From Terebella lapidaria (Eukaryota; Annelida; Polychaeta; Terebellida; Terebellidae), in NCBI GenBank assembly GCA_949152475.1, contig OX424564.1:32052165-32116164 (forward strand): a stretch of 64,000 nt of DNA. The letters are read 5' to 3'. The position numbers were made by a program, and so were the translations under genes. How positions within the stretch are numbered: the stretch's first letter is position 1; each line of letters starts with the position of its first letter. Under the pieces are notes generated by a model, which had not been told where the DNA came from, did not search any database, and saw only the letters and a program-made list of their open reading frames with translations. Shown piece after piece: positions 22,855 through 34,982 of this stretch.

Positions 22855-24968
22855 GTGGTTGAACTTATTTCAGTCGTTTTGAAGTTTAATATTCAGTGCC
22901 AATAAATTTATATCGTTGGAACTAAATAGCTAAAAAAAAAAACTAATTTGAATGATGCACACGAGGTGTATATATAGACATAATGGTGTATAATTTTGCC
23001 TTGGCTTGTACATGTACATGTACCAACGACTAAATTTGGAAATAGTGGTGTACTCGCCAGAATTATGATAAAACTGTGCACTGCATGTGCCTCTCATAAT
23101 GCAGCTATATATTTGGACATCCATTGGAATCCCAAGAGTCCCCGCAGAATCAGATTGAGAATATATATATGAAAGGTTTTACATACAAACTAAGTAACAA
23201 GTGGATAGGAGGGACAAAAAACAATTAGCATGTGAAATCAATCAAGATGGACGACAAAAAAATAAAGTATTGAACCAAAATAACGTGTATGTACAATGTA
23301 ATACTGTGCAATTTTGTTGTGAATCCTATACATTGTAAATGGTAGAAATTATGGAATGAAGTTCGATCAATGAAACCAGAAAAACGTAAGAGAGACTCTT
23401 TATGTATTTCTGATGAAACCTAATATTACAGTTTACTCCTATGTTCCATAAAAGACAACACACCAGTTTAACATGAGTTTGACCAAATTATTTCAGTTCT
23501 CACAAAATATTGGACAGTATACTAGTCTTATTGGGTCACACATGTGTATCATCGAACTGTTACAAATATTACAAAGTGAATTGTGCACAATGTGCAAGGA
23601 TGATGGAGCTTGCAGCGAACTTTCAACAGGCATTTCAGTACACTGTACAGTCAAACTACTACGATTGACGATGTGAACATGTAGATCCGTTAACGTATAT
23701 TATCAACAGGCACTATTAGACAACATACTCGTAAAATGAAATGATTGGTTACTGGTAATACTCAACCGTGATCTGTTTGTTTCATGTCAAAGTTATGAAC
23801 AATTCAGTTGCTCTTAATAGTATAGTTTATTTACTCTGAATGCATAAAATGGTAACACATGGAGTAGTATGTTCTATATTATTATAAGAGAAACAAACAA
23901 CTAAACTCACTTCAGTAAAACAATTCAATTTTAGTTTCCCCAACAGGAAAAAATTTGAATGTAGTAGTTCTTTGATAATTTACCATAGAATTTTCATTAC
24001 TATATCATATTCCAACTTCACTACAAGAGTCGACTTGGATCCATACTGAAGCGGCTGATGCTGTCATACTTGTTCCATTTGCTGGCGGTACATAAATTTT
24101 TGACAGGGTCGAAACAGAAATCTGACGCAATTACATGAGCTTTTTACTCACGGATTACTCAACGCTTTCATGATGACTAGACACTAATGTAACTGTGTAA
24201 GATCGCCAAAAGTTGAGGACAATACATATCCGAACAACATTCATTACTAGTGTACGGTTCCATTCCTTCGTGAATGGAAAACGTTGGTTATCAATGAGAC
24301 TGATACTCAGCAACATCGAGTAGAGCTGTCCATACTGACCTCAACACCTTAACCCTGCACATCGTATGCAGAAACCAATAGAGATTCACAAGTACATATA
24401 CGTGTACGTGTGTTAACCTTCGCCCGACAGTTACATTTGAATTGATTCGATATTTTAGAATATATATCTAGAGAAGATTACATGTAGGTGACTCAATAGT
24501 TATGTACAGTTTTCAATAAATCGAACAAAGTGGAAAACGTGTGGTAAAAAGGAACACAGTCTCCATTTCCTTATAATCCATTAATATGTAGGCCCTCTGC
24601 GTATCTTAGCAGAAACTCGTAGAACATCAATGTGTCTAAAAAGATTATACCTGAGTAACTTTTGATTCGAGTTGAAGATAGAAAACTGCAACAAATATCA
24701 TGACAGAGCAGTGTTCACATACATGAACATGTATCTGAACGGACAGAGGGAGAGATGGATGAACAATATCTTTCAAGTACACAATATATTTCTGTGGAGA
24801 AAGGGACAGTGTGTATAATCACCCTTACCTCCAACTTCACACACCCAAACATACATGAGGTGCTTGCTGCTCAGAGAAACCTGACCAGTAAATCCAGCAT
24901 GGTAAGTACTAGTATTACAATCTGATCAAAAGAGGTCATTTCATTTTCATATCCCTTGTACATTCAAG

Positions 24969-24997
24969 CAGAAACCCATCTCTCTTATGGGTTTCTG
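24969..24997. other. Second AAACCCAT hairpin (11-bp stem)
   Basis: CAGAAACCCAT, a 7-base pyrimidine loop CTCTCTT, then ATGGGTTTCTG. It is a perfect stem. It lies 47 bp upstream of the branched inverted repeat at 25044-25127. The identical copy is at 43833-43861. Confidence 0.8.
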
Positions 24998-25043
24998 AGT
25001 CAAGCAAATCCATTCAATTGTATTCGATGAGGAAATCCCCAAT

Positions 25044-25127
25044 ACACAGCCAATAAATTCACACTTTATTGTATGTTCATTTTCACATACGTATTGTTTA
25101 TTTACAATACCAAATTATTGGCTGTGT
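25044..25127. other. Three-way (cloverleaf-like) inverted-repeat structure
   Basis: A perfect 13-bp outer stem, ACACAGCCAATAA (25044-25056) with TTATTGGCTGTGT (25115-25127), encloses two adjacent perfect hairpins. One is GTATGT...ACATAC (25071-25090, 6 bp); the other is GTATTGT...ACAATAC (25091-25110, 7 bp). Together they form a three-way-junction fold. It is repeated at 43908-43991 in copy 2. It could act as structured RNA, as a cruciform, or be a nested palindromic insertion; the sequence does not say which. Confidence 0.75.
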
Positions 25128-25350
25128 TTCGTCCCGTTATACGTTAGTGGCCCATACAGTCTGTCCAGGACTCGTCAGTTGGGTGCAGACCATTAACTTG
25201 AGCCAATCCTTCACTATCGTGCAAACAGCAACAAATTTGATATTTTATGGATAAACTGATCCAAAATATTCAACAATTGAGTAATTTGACATGCACGTTT
25301 ACATTGAACAATTATTTTGATCATTGAACGTGTCATACTGAAACAAAATC

Positions 25351-25623
25351 TTAAGTAATCAGTGTGCTCCAAATGACGTAACACTTGATTAACATGCATA
25401 CTCTCCCACAATCGATGTCTTAAGTAATAAGTGTGCTACAAATAAAGTAACACTTAATTAACATGCATACTCTCTCACAATTGATGTCTTAAGTAATAAG
25501 TGTGCTACAAATGAAGTAACACCTAATTAACATGCTTACTCTCTCACAATTGATGTCTTAAGTAATAAGTGTGCTACAAATGATATGAAACTTGATTAAT
25601 TAACAAGCATACTTTCCCACAAT
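25351..25623. repeat. Four 69-bp tandem repeats inside copy 1
   Basis: TTAAGTAATAAGTGTGCTAC recurs at 25351 (variant), 25420, 25489 and 25558, exactly 69 bp apart. Each unit continues with GTAACACTTAATTAACATGC, ATACTCTC and CACAATTGATGTC. The fourth unit has a small insertion (GATTAATTAAC) and runs into a T run. Units 2 and 3 are the most alike. The same four units lie at 44215-44487. Confidence 0.9.
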
Positions 25624-26185
25624 TTTTTTTTGAGGAGTGTTATGTGTAATTTGCCAGGGTTTTTTTTCCAGGGGCGTTTGAAGACAATTTGACCAAGAAA
25701 AGTTTCTGTGGGGCTTAACTGCACTCTCCAAAATAATTGTTAACTACCATGATAACGGTTGATGAACATTTGTCCAAAATTTAATATAAAATATAAAACA
25801 TAACTTGTGTTCTTTGCAAACACCAAATTCAATATTCAAGGGTAAATTGACTGATATTTGTATAAAATACCAGTCTATATTCTAGATAGTTCCATAATAC
25901 TGGTATGCTTAGTAGTCTCTGTCATTGTTGTAAAGATGCCATTTTGTGTAGGTACAGAATCAATTAAATATATACACATCATTTGCTTCTCAAATGTACG
26001 ATTTATGGCACTCCCTGCCTCGACAATGCGCGGCCCTGTGCAAGTCTGTACATTACTGTAAATGCACGTGAATACTGCACACACAGACGGATGGATGCTC
26101 TGTTGACAACGAACCCTCCCATTCACCTCCACAGTTAATAGGCTACAGGGGTGATGTAACCATTCTCTGTGCTGGCAGAGATGGT

Positions 26186-26203
26186 GGGGGGGGGGGGGGG
26201 GGG
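26186..26203 (+). repeat. G18 homopolymer in copy 1
   Basis: Eighteen consecutive G, shortened to 15 at the equivalent place in copy 2 (45050-45064). This is one of very few differences between the copies and reflects homopolymer instability or sequencing error. A (C)n(CA)n tract follows about 280 bp downstream. Confidence 0.85.
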
Positions 26204-27000
26204 CAGGGGGGAGGTCGTATGCTGACATACTAGTCAAAGCCTACGATATTTGAAGGACTGTTTAGATTCCCGTTAAATATAACTTCATGGGTTCTTCAGG
26301 CTTTTTCCAGGGGTGGGTGCGACCCTAATAAATATTTATTGATGAATGTGCATTGAATGTTGGATATTGATACATGTGGGAGGCGGGTGAGGGAGGGGGG
26401 ACACCATCTGGTTAATTATTCATAAGTTATGACGTAGTTTATCTGCTTAGCCAATGAAAGGCTGTTCTTGCAAACCTCACCCCCCCCCCCCACACACACA
26501 CACACAAAAGCACAGGATGAAAATGGCGAATATATACCAATCTTCCGATCTGACACAGTCGAAGTGACACGATGCCGTCGAGATTTTTTAAACTGAACAT
26601 TCTGTTTTAGATAAGCTAGCTTTGCAAAGACAGGTCATTATGTACACGGCTGATATAAACTTGTTTCAGTTGGTGGTAGACCGGGAAGGTGAGGGGATGG
26701 GGGTTGATTTGAACTACTAGTGGCAGTAGAATCTGGCAACTAAGCCGGTGTTAGATCCCGCCCCCACCGGAACTGTGAATAACAAGCCGTGAAATTTGTC
26801 CACCGCCAGGAATCACATATATAGATACTTGTATGTTGAAAACAGTTGCAAATCTAACGATTTTGCGTGGTGTTCTTTTGACTGATGATCTTCCTGTATT
26901 GCGCCATCTGGTGAATGTATTTAGCATTGATGTAATTTGGGGCAATTCATGGTCACCTTGATCGCAAGTGCTGCCTCTGGCGGGAGAAATAATCTCCTGC

Positions 27001-27088
27001 CTAACCGACAGGAATTTATCTAGCGTAAAAATATTCTCACGTCCTTACGTGAGGTTTTTTTTTCTCAAATGCGCAATGTTCCAGACTG
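27001..27088 (-). repeat. Right terminal inverted repeat, copy 1
   Basis: Reverse complement of 20550-20638. It contains a perfect palindrome CTCACGT-CCTT-ACGTGAG at 27036-27053 and ends CGCAATGTTCCAGACTG. One base in the last 17 differs from the left end. Confidence 0.88.
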
Positions 27089-27093
27089 TACAT
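27089..27093. other. Target-site duplication, copy 1 (right)
   Basis: TACAT, matching 20545-20549. Removing the element restores an uninterrupted CCCTTTACATGGGAAGC site. Confidence 0.85.
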
Positions 27094-30000
27094 GGGAAGC
27101 GATGTATAGCTAAATTCACATACAATTAACAGACATGCCCTATCTCGATGTTGTCATACATCGTTCGAAATGTCAAATAGGTTGTCACCTTTCTTGTCAA
27201 AGTAACTTAAAATGCTCAGTGAGAGAGAGAAAAATTGCCTCATTACTTTTAAATTTCACTTGAATAAATGGAAATTTTACTTGATAAATAAATGGAAATG
27301 TGTGATTTACTGATGGGAAAAAAAATGAAATAGTGCATGAACCAAGCATGTCATTTCAAGTCCAAATTTTCAACTGGGAGGGTGGCTTTATAAACTTAGT
27401 GCGTCTACAGAGCAAAGCTACTAGGCGTCTCTATTCTCCGACTTGACATAAGCACTACCTCTGTCTTTCCCTGAGCGGTGGCCATGGGAGAATTAACCGA
27501 GAATTGCGCTTTGACGGTAACCAGTTGTCACGACGGCATAACGGCCCTGCTCGGGGCGGCACCCCGCCAGTTTCCACGGAGACGTAATGTCTCCAGTGTG
27601 GGGACCATTGATTGTTTCAATTTATAACTTATCGCGATCGCTTTTGAGTTGGATTGCGACAAAAGTATATTGATAAATCTGGGGGTTTTTTTCTGCCAGA
27701 ATGAAACGTGGTAATCTGTTTCTACTACCGGTATACATCCTGTATTTTGTTGTCGTTCTACATTTTGTTGTGGTAGTTAACATTAAACAGATTGATAATC
27801 GGAGAAAAAGATATTACTGTCATTGTGTCGTTCTGGTGCAATTATGATGACCTCTATCGAATGAATACCAAAAATGTCAACTTGTCATCATGTTATTGTG
27901 ATATGGGATGGTGTCTCATTGTTGAAAATAGAGGTACCCCTTACAACACTAAAATCATTCTCGACTGGATGACTTGAAATCATTGACTTCAGATCCCAGG
28001 ATGAATGTCTTCATTTGTTGTCCATTGGGCAATAAAATCTTGACCTTGGATCCACTATCCATGGTTTGCAATCCTCCACAAGGCACTCAAATCATCCCTG
28101 GTGTCTCTTGGAGATTCTGCCGCAATGGAAAATAATCTTCTCCCATTTTCATATTTTCGATGCAAAGAGCCCATTCAGGCATCTGATGCACTTCTTTACA
28201 AGTTCTGCAACGGGCTGGAATCCAACCAGGCGGAAAAAATGGAATCCTTCCAACAACTTTTGACCTCTATTCCGTGTATAACCAGCTTGTTTTACCCGCA
28301 TGTTCAATCTGTCGAGCGTCTATCCGCGATTGCGGTGACGCCATCCGTTGTAGGCACTGACCCATAAGCTTGCCCCGTACCCAAGGAAGCATTCTAAAGT
28401 GGACCTCGTTCTCGAGGGAAAGTGCCTAAGATGTTTCTCGGACTCAAGAAGGAACGAACGAACGTAGCGTTATTGGCCATCGTGTCTAAATGGAACGGCC
28501 ATTCCCCCGAGCAATAACCTAATTACATCAGAGTCGTCGGAAGGCGTCCCTCGTGAAGTTCACGTCAAACACCAGCATCAAGTTTATTAAATTCACACAT
28601 GGATTACAGGGAGTGTCCATTGAAGCGTGTTCGCGACGCCGACAAAACGAATGTCATGGTTGTATTACAAGATGCCAATAACGTCTAAAGAAGTGTGTTT
28701 AAGGGCGGTTTAGGGCGAGAAAGATAGCCCTCTAAGACACATGGAAGCTGACAGGCATGAAACGATCGTACCAGGCGTCTCGTTGGGAACATTCCGTCTA
28801 CCCGTCGTGACCTCATTTTTCCAAATTAGGTCACGGTTGAGTGACGGACGACAAAAATCACCAGAAGCTGTGCATCGTGGCGTCGTTGGACATCGCTCGG
28901 CATTCTGGGATATGCCATGGGAATCGTCCTATCATGTCTTCTACATGAGCGGTGACCATGATAGTCTAATTGTGGGGTGGGCGACAGGAGGAAACTCGCC
29001 AGACTTCACGCTTGATTGCATCGAGAGCGTCACTGCAATGGGATTGACTTGTCCGCCTCCCTCTCGTCTGACTTCCTGTGGGAAGTCTAAACCCAGCCGA
29101 GTTCATGGAAGTTGTCGACTCTACGTAGCGCCATCCATCAGGCAACCAGCGTGGCACAGATTGTATCCCTTTCACTCGACTGGCCCCGAATACAAAATGT
29201 TTTCTATACAAGTTAAGAACATTTACATTTTCCATTAGCTTGGATAATGGTCCCCGTCCCAACGCAGAATCAGATAGGAACGGTGGTTCTCCAAGCCGGC
29301 CATTGTCGGCGAACTAGTGTCACAATCAATGTTAACAACTGCGTCCTTTCATCGAACACGGACATAGTTACAGTGCGATTTGACAAGGGATATTATGTGA
29401 TGGAGAGTGTTTTAGAATGTCAAGTTTTGACTCGGCCGGGCAGGGTTTTATGCCTGACTTCCTTGGGGTGATTGAGTGGCCACGATCGCGATGAATCGGT
29501 ACCACTCGATTACCGTAATTACACCAGAATGTCAACTCCGATCAAGTTTTGTCCCTAGCTCAATAAAAGTCAATATTCCAGTGCCATATAGCAAGATGAT
29601 TCCCATGCCCACCGCAAGGTTAGTCTGAAGTTTCTCAGAGCACTTTCAGGTGTAATGGCAACAAGGGTTGTCGAGGGGGGCGGGGGCTGATTCAACTATG
29701 GAAGTCACTGTTCCGTGCATTGCAGGACACTACCTGCCTACTCGTGAAAGGATGATATTAATGCGCGATGGACCAACAAGTAACCAAAATAAGTAATTAG
29801 AGTATAACTAATTACCTAGCGACACGCTGATGGCCCCCTGCTACTCAACCTGTAGTGACTACCTCCGATACATCAGAGTCCATCTATGTAGCCTAACGTC
29901 TTCCGCTGGGCCACATAGCTTTTGTGTCTACAGGGACATTAGAGTTAGCATCTTTACAAATATTGCCATCTATCAACTTCAAAAGTGCATCGCGGGCTTT

Positions 30001-33000
30001 ACAAAGGGAATCATCTTTTTACACGAAACCGTCATCCTTAAATCAAAAGCGTACTCGGTGGAGAAGCCACGCACCCTTCCTTAGGCGATCACGTAGGCAG
30101 AAGAATTGACACGATCGCTTCCGGGTTTCATGTCTAAGAAGAACTCTAGCTAACTTGATCCACATCGATGACAAATGAAGCGGAACTGGAAACAGTCGAG
30201 CCCAGTGGCGTGGCCGGACTTACGCCATATAGTGGCCAAACATGCGATCCCATTCCATGGAACAAATGCCAAAGCCATTTCAGTGGATAGATCTCCTCAA
30301 AAGACAAAGGACTTCGCCGCTGTTTGATTGTTGCTGGCGGTACCTTGTTTTTATCGGAGGCGCTCAAAAGACGTCTAAGACATTGCGAGCAATCCTTTTC
30401 TCTTTTTACCGGAAATGTAAACACAGATTTGTCAGAATTATGGATTCGCTTGCTTGCGCCATATCAGCAGCATCACGGTGGCAAATGAAGGCTTGTCATG
30501 CGCTTTAGACTTTGAAACACTGACAATGGCTGCTTTGCAGATTGTTGCGCTTATGTCTGATGTGTCCATTAAATCATATAAATAGCGGACAATCCTCTAC
30601 GCGATGTCCTATGGACGCAAACGATCGTAGAGGCGTCTTGAACTCGGCCGGAAGAGTTGGGAGGAGAATGGTTCATAGCTTGCCGCGTGTCTTCTTGTAA
30701 TGTGTCACCTCGTTCAGGTGGCTTTGATTCCCAGAAGTATTCATCATAAATTCCCTCGCATGCCACGTCTATAGCTAGTAGTATTGGGTCAATAGGCAAA
30801 GTTTTCAGATTATTTTTGTGTCTTTGGCTAGCGAGCACTCAAAGAAATCTCATTGCAGTGCATTTTCATCATTTTACTGGAATAGTCCTGTCCCCCACAA
30901 TGTTACTAAATGCATTGCTAAATTGTCCTAATGTTTTGTGAAATGAAAATTCTCAACTTGAAAACATCGAGACAAATGGAAGGAGTGCTCGTAGAAATAA
31001 AACATTGACTCTGTCCACTATTGTTTCCCAAAGAGAAGAGCTCTAGTCACTCCATCTTTCCTGATAAGTAATGTCTCGGCTGGACATGGAAGTCCTCTCA
31101 AGTTTATGAGCTGACACTGCTCAGTAAACCCTAACGTTAATTGGAACGGTGTGATGCAAGATGTAGCATCCAATCAGCATCCAGCGGGCGAAGATGTCGC
31201 TACAAACAGAAGCAAAATGGCCTTCCCAATGACAGCTTTGGGAGTGATTTCGGAGGGAAAACACTTGGCCGCAAATTTGATTGGGTCCGGTTGTCAACGT
31301 CGGACCGTCTTTGTGTTTCTGTCTCGGTCTGCGGGTGCTCAATGGAGTTTTCGCTCGAGGGAAAATGGCGATGTTTCGTCTTGTTGGTTTGTCCTTTTCA
31401 GCGTAATGGATGAGTATTCTACGACGGCTCTCATGATGTTTGTATGGGCAAGCGATGGAATGATCTCGTTGACTTTTTTATCAGTTTTGGAAAGTTTGGA
31501 GATGTGATTGGTCAAGGCGAGTGGTGATAAGAAATCTCTTTGTCTTATGTCGGGTGTCAAGTTTGGTACCACACTGGTAATGTCGGTAGGCCATGATGTC
31601 TGGCAAAATTCGCAGTGATTACATCTAGCAATAAAACTGGTCACCAGTCGAGATTTTTATTGTCTTCCACCCTTGTGGCATGGGAAATGACTAGCTTGGG
31701 GACTGACATTGTTAGCGACAAAAAAGAGACAAAAGCAACGGTAAAAAGTATGCAGGTTACTGGTTCATTGCTTCTGTGAGGGAGTGTGTTGTGGCGAATG
31801 ACACCACAGGTGATGGCAGCGAAACGAAATGGCCAACGATTCCTGCCCATCCACGTCTTTTGTCTCCCCCAATGATTTTGTGGTTTTTCCCTGTTTTGGT
31901 GTCTGTGTGTGTCCTCATCTGTCCGTCTGTTCGTCCGTGCGTCAGGTCACACGCTGCTTAGATCTAGATTCAAGCCGTGGCAGCGCTTCACTGATTACGC
32001 TAATCCACTGTGTTTATCTAGAGCCACTCAGTCAGTAGTGGTAGAGGCCCAGTGCTGGCTGGCGGGGTAATGATTCGTACCAATTTAACTGTAAGCCCCT
32101 CCATTAGGCATGGGGTACTAGCGGACTTCTGCCCGTTGATGCCCTTGCAAAGCCTCATTATAGTGTCAAGGGTTTTTCCCCCCATCGAGACGCAAAGCGT
32201 TGCCCCTGGAAAGTTAAGCAAGTGTCACCATTGAGATTTTGTCTTTCAATGTGAGAGCTGTGTGTGTCGGTGAATTTTTCCAATCGAGATTACTCCAGCA
32301 TAGACCAGGTCCTGTCCTAGACGAGATAGCATTCAGCGTAGAGAGACGGGCAAGGAAGTCGTTTTGTCGTTAAGTTGTCCATGGACTAAGATGGGGCACC
32401 TGTAACGTTCGCATCGGTGGCAGCCACTGACAAGCTTTTACAAGTTGTCGAGCACCGACAAAAAAGGCAGTCGCACTGCCTCGCCCGCTAATTCCGCCAC
32501 TGATAAAGCGATGTTTGACAGCGACTACTGTGTGAGATTTTCCGTAATTCGCTAAAATAAAAGTCCACGCAGGACACGAGACTTCCGCGGGAAAAGTCCC
32601 CGTTGAAACACGCCAACCTACATTGGCCGTCATGTCCCCGCCATTGTGCTCTCGACATTAACAACGTATCGTAAATGGTGCGATTATGTACTTCCACGGC
32701 GAAACTAGCGCCAAAGATGTTTCCCCGCACTTAATTTCGTACTCCGCCACTGTTTCGTTGAAGGCTGATTAATCTTTTTAGTGTAAGGCAGGCTTGCGAC
32801 AGCATGCTATTATGGAATTATCACTCACGCGCTGTTCCATACACAACATGACGTGTTTTTCCAAACACGACTTTCTACGGTAAATACACCTTGTATAAGC
32901 CCTACTTAACATCACTCGTCATAAGGCATTTACAATCTTGTCACCTGTTATAAGTGCTTTATGAAAGAACTTCAAAGAATGCTTCTTCAAGCCATCAGGC

Positions 33001-34950
33001 TCTGTTAAGTTAGAATTTTTCTTTGACATTTCAAGGTACTCAGAAAATCATGAGCTTTATTCGAGCACAATATGCAAGTCGAAAGAAAAGCACGTAAAGA
33101 ATTATTACATTCAAACATTATGATCAGTACAAGAAATGACGATCATAACGACATTGTCACCAAATATTCAAGACATTCAATTGAATGATAACATTGAAGA
33201 AATACTTACGTGAAATTGTGTATGAATTGCCGTATCCCTTATGAAATCTAGTCACTGGAAGCAAAACTCCAGAAAATCAGGCAAAGACATAGTCAATATC
33301 AATTCTATTCAGCCACATTCACCAAGCATCCACAGAAAAAAAACCGCCAATAATTGAGGCTAATGACCGTTTCCGTTTTCCACCACTGGGTGGAGCCTCC
33401 ATCAGCCAGTGGCCCAGTAAAATACCTGATAGTGTTGTGGATGGCTTGGTTTATAGCCATGCTCTATGTGTATGATAGTTAGTGCGGAAAGATATGCAGG
33501 AAAACAAACATTTACGCAAAGTATGATACTAAATATAATGCCATTATCATAATTTCCAAGTATCTAAACAAATTTTGAATAGGAGTAAATTTTATAATGG
33601 TAAAACAGGAATCTACATGATTTTCATATAGAGGGGCCCTTGCATCATCAATTTATGCCTATCTAATTAGTGTTTGTGATTTAAGAATGTATCTGTTGTA
33701 TCTGTTGGATTACTATATTATGTACTGAATAGTGTTTATGAATGTATTTGTTGTAAAACTCATGGAAATGTTTTTGTTCTTCTTTTGTTGCATTTTTGCT
33801 GCCCCCTTCGAACCAACTGATCACCAATCCACCAACGAACTAATGACAATGTCGATAACATCTCTTACCCTGTGATCAACCGACTCTCATGTTTGATTCC
33901 TTTCATACCTACAGCATGTAAGTAGTCCGCAGGATAATATTGTAGTGCAAACGTATTGATGAATTACTAGTATGTATGCAGTAATTGTCATGATAAACAT
34001 ATCATTCTGTGTTTTAAATTACATGTATGACTTTGAGAAATGATTTATTTGTGTTGTACAATTTTGCTGATGATGTTGATGGTTCCTTTTATGTGATATT
34101 TAACGTTTATCACTATTCTCTCCTTTGACGTTGCCGCACCGTTCACTTTCATGACACACAGGGGGTAAGTACAGTTTTGTTTTGCAAGATCCAATCTACA
34201 ATACATATGTACCCACACCAAACACTACAAACTTTCATGTACTTATATGCACAAATCTCAATGTGTGGTATACTATACCAAGTCTTGAACATGTTGGAAA
34301 GTATTACACTTCAAATGCAGTTCAGTTGCATTATACATGTATCAGAAAGTCTTTGCTGTGTTTCCAAGTGTATGAAGCAATGCATCCCAAGTAGTTGTAC
34401 AAAGAACATGATTGTGAATCAAACCGTGCACTTCATTCAATAGGTGCTCCAATGGTGTTCACTTTGGGATGGAAGCACTGCAGATCGAAGCAAAACACAC
34501 TTTATACGGGGTACCCCAGTAGTGTGATTGTTAAAAGATACTTCCAAACTGATGTCAGACTCAATATGCCAACAACCTTCCTGTTACCCGCATCCGAAAG
34601 AGACATCCCACACACTTTTCACCAAAGTCCATACCTCCACATGCCACCTAAAAACCTTATTGCACATGGGACGATGTCGCGATTTAAACCGCTACATATG
34701 TCATCGATGGTGCCCCATAATCCAGATTTAATGTCGCCGGGTTCCGTAGGAGGCCTTCCGGTTCATACTTTGGCCTGTGAGGGCATAAATGTGGATTAGA
34801 TGGACCATAAAGGCGTTTTGTCCGGCCGAAATACGCCACTGGAAATTGAGACCGTTAGCGTTTTTTGGGGTTTTTTTTTCGGGAGGTGTCATTGTGGCCC
34901 AGGCATTTTGAATGCATCTCTAGGGTCTTGGGGGTTTTGTAAAAGGTTAT

Positions 34951-34982
34951 GGGTGGGGTGGGGTGGGGTTGGGGGGGGGGGG
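34951..34982 (+). other. G-quadruplex-prone tract
   Basis: GGG, GGGG, GGGG and GGGG blocks separated by T or TT, ending in twelve G. It satisfies the G3+N1-7 rule several times over. Another G15 run follows at 35149-35163. In a transcribed intron these would lie on the RNA-like strand. Confidence 0.65.

Larger units (their letters stand above)
20550..27088. mobile_element. 6.54-kb TIR element, copy 1 (non-autonomous DNA transposon)
   Basis: A 6,539-bp unit with imperfect terminal inverted repeats of about 89 bp (CAGTCTGG...CCAGACTG), flanked by the 5-bp duplication TACAT. It is matched base for base, as far as I can see by eye, by 39414-45950. The only differences I noticed are in homopolymers (18 versus 15 G near 26186; 12 versus 13 C near 26480). 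The interior has no transposase-like frame; its longest frame, 167 codons on the minus strand at 22082-22585, covers a CCGT microsatellite and a G run. The interior carries 69-bp tandem repeats and a cluster of strong hairpins. Near-identity implies very recent mobility, with the transposase supplied in trans. Five-bp duplications are typical of Transib, but the CAG...CTG ends recall hAT-like elements, so superfamily is open. Confidence 0.93.

Noticed and set aside
25351..25623. CRISPR-like regular repeats
   Set aside because: Units are contiguous 69-bp tandem copies without unique spacers, in a eukaryotic transposon.
28741..29238. 165-codon open frame on the + strand
   Set aside because: Composition and lack of any family motif look random. 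It lies in a large intron and no splice sites frame it convincingly.
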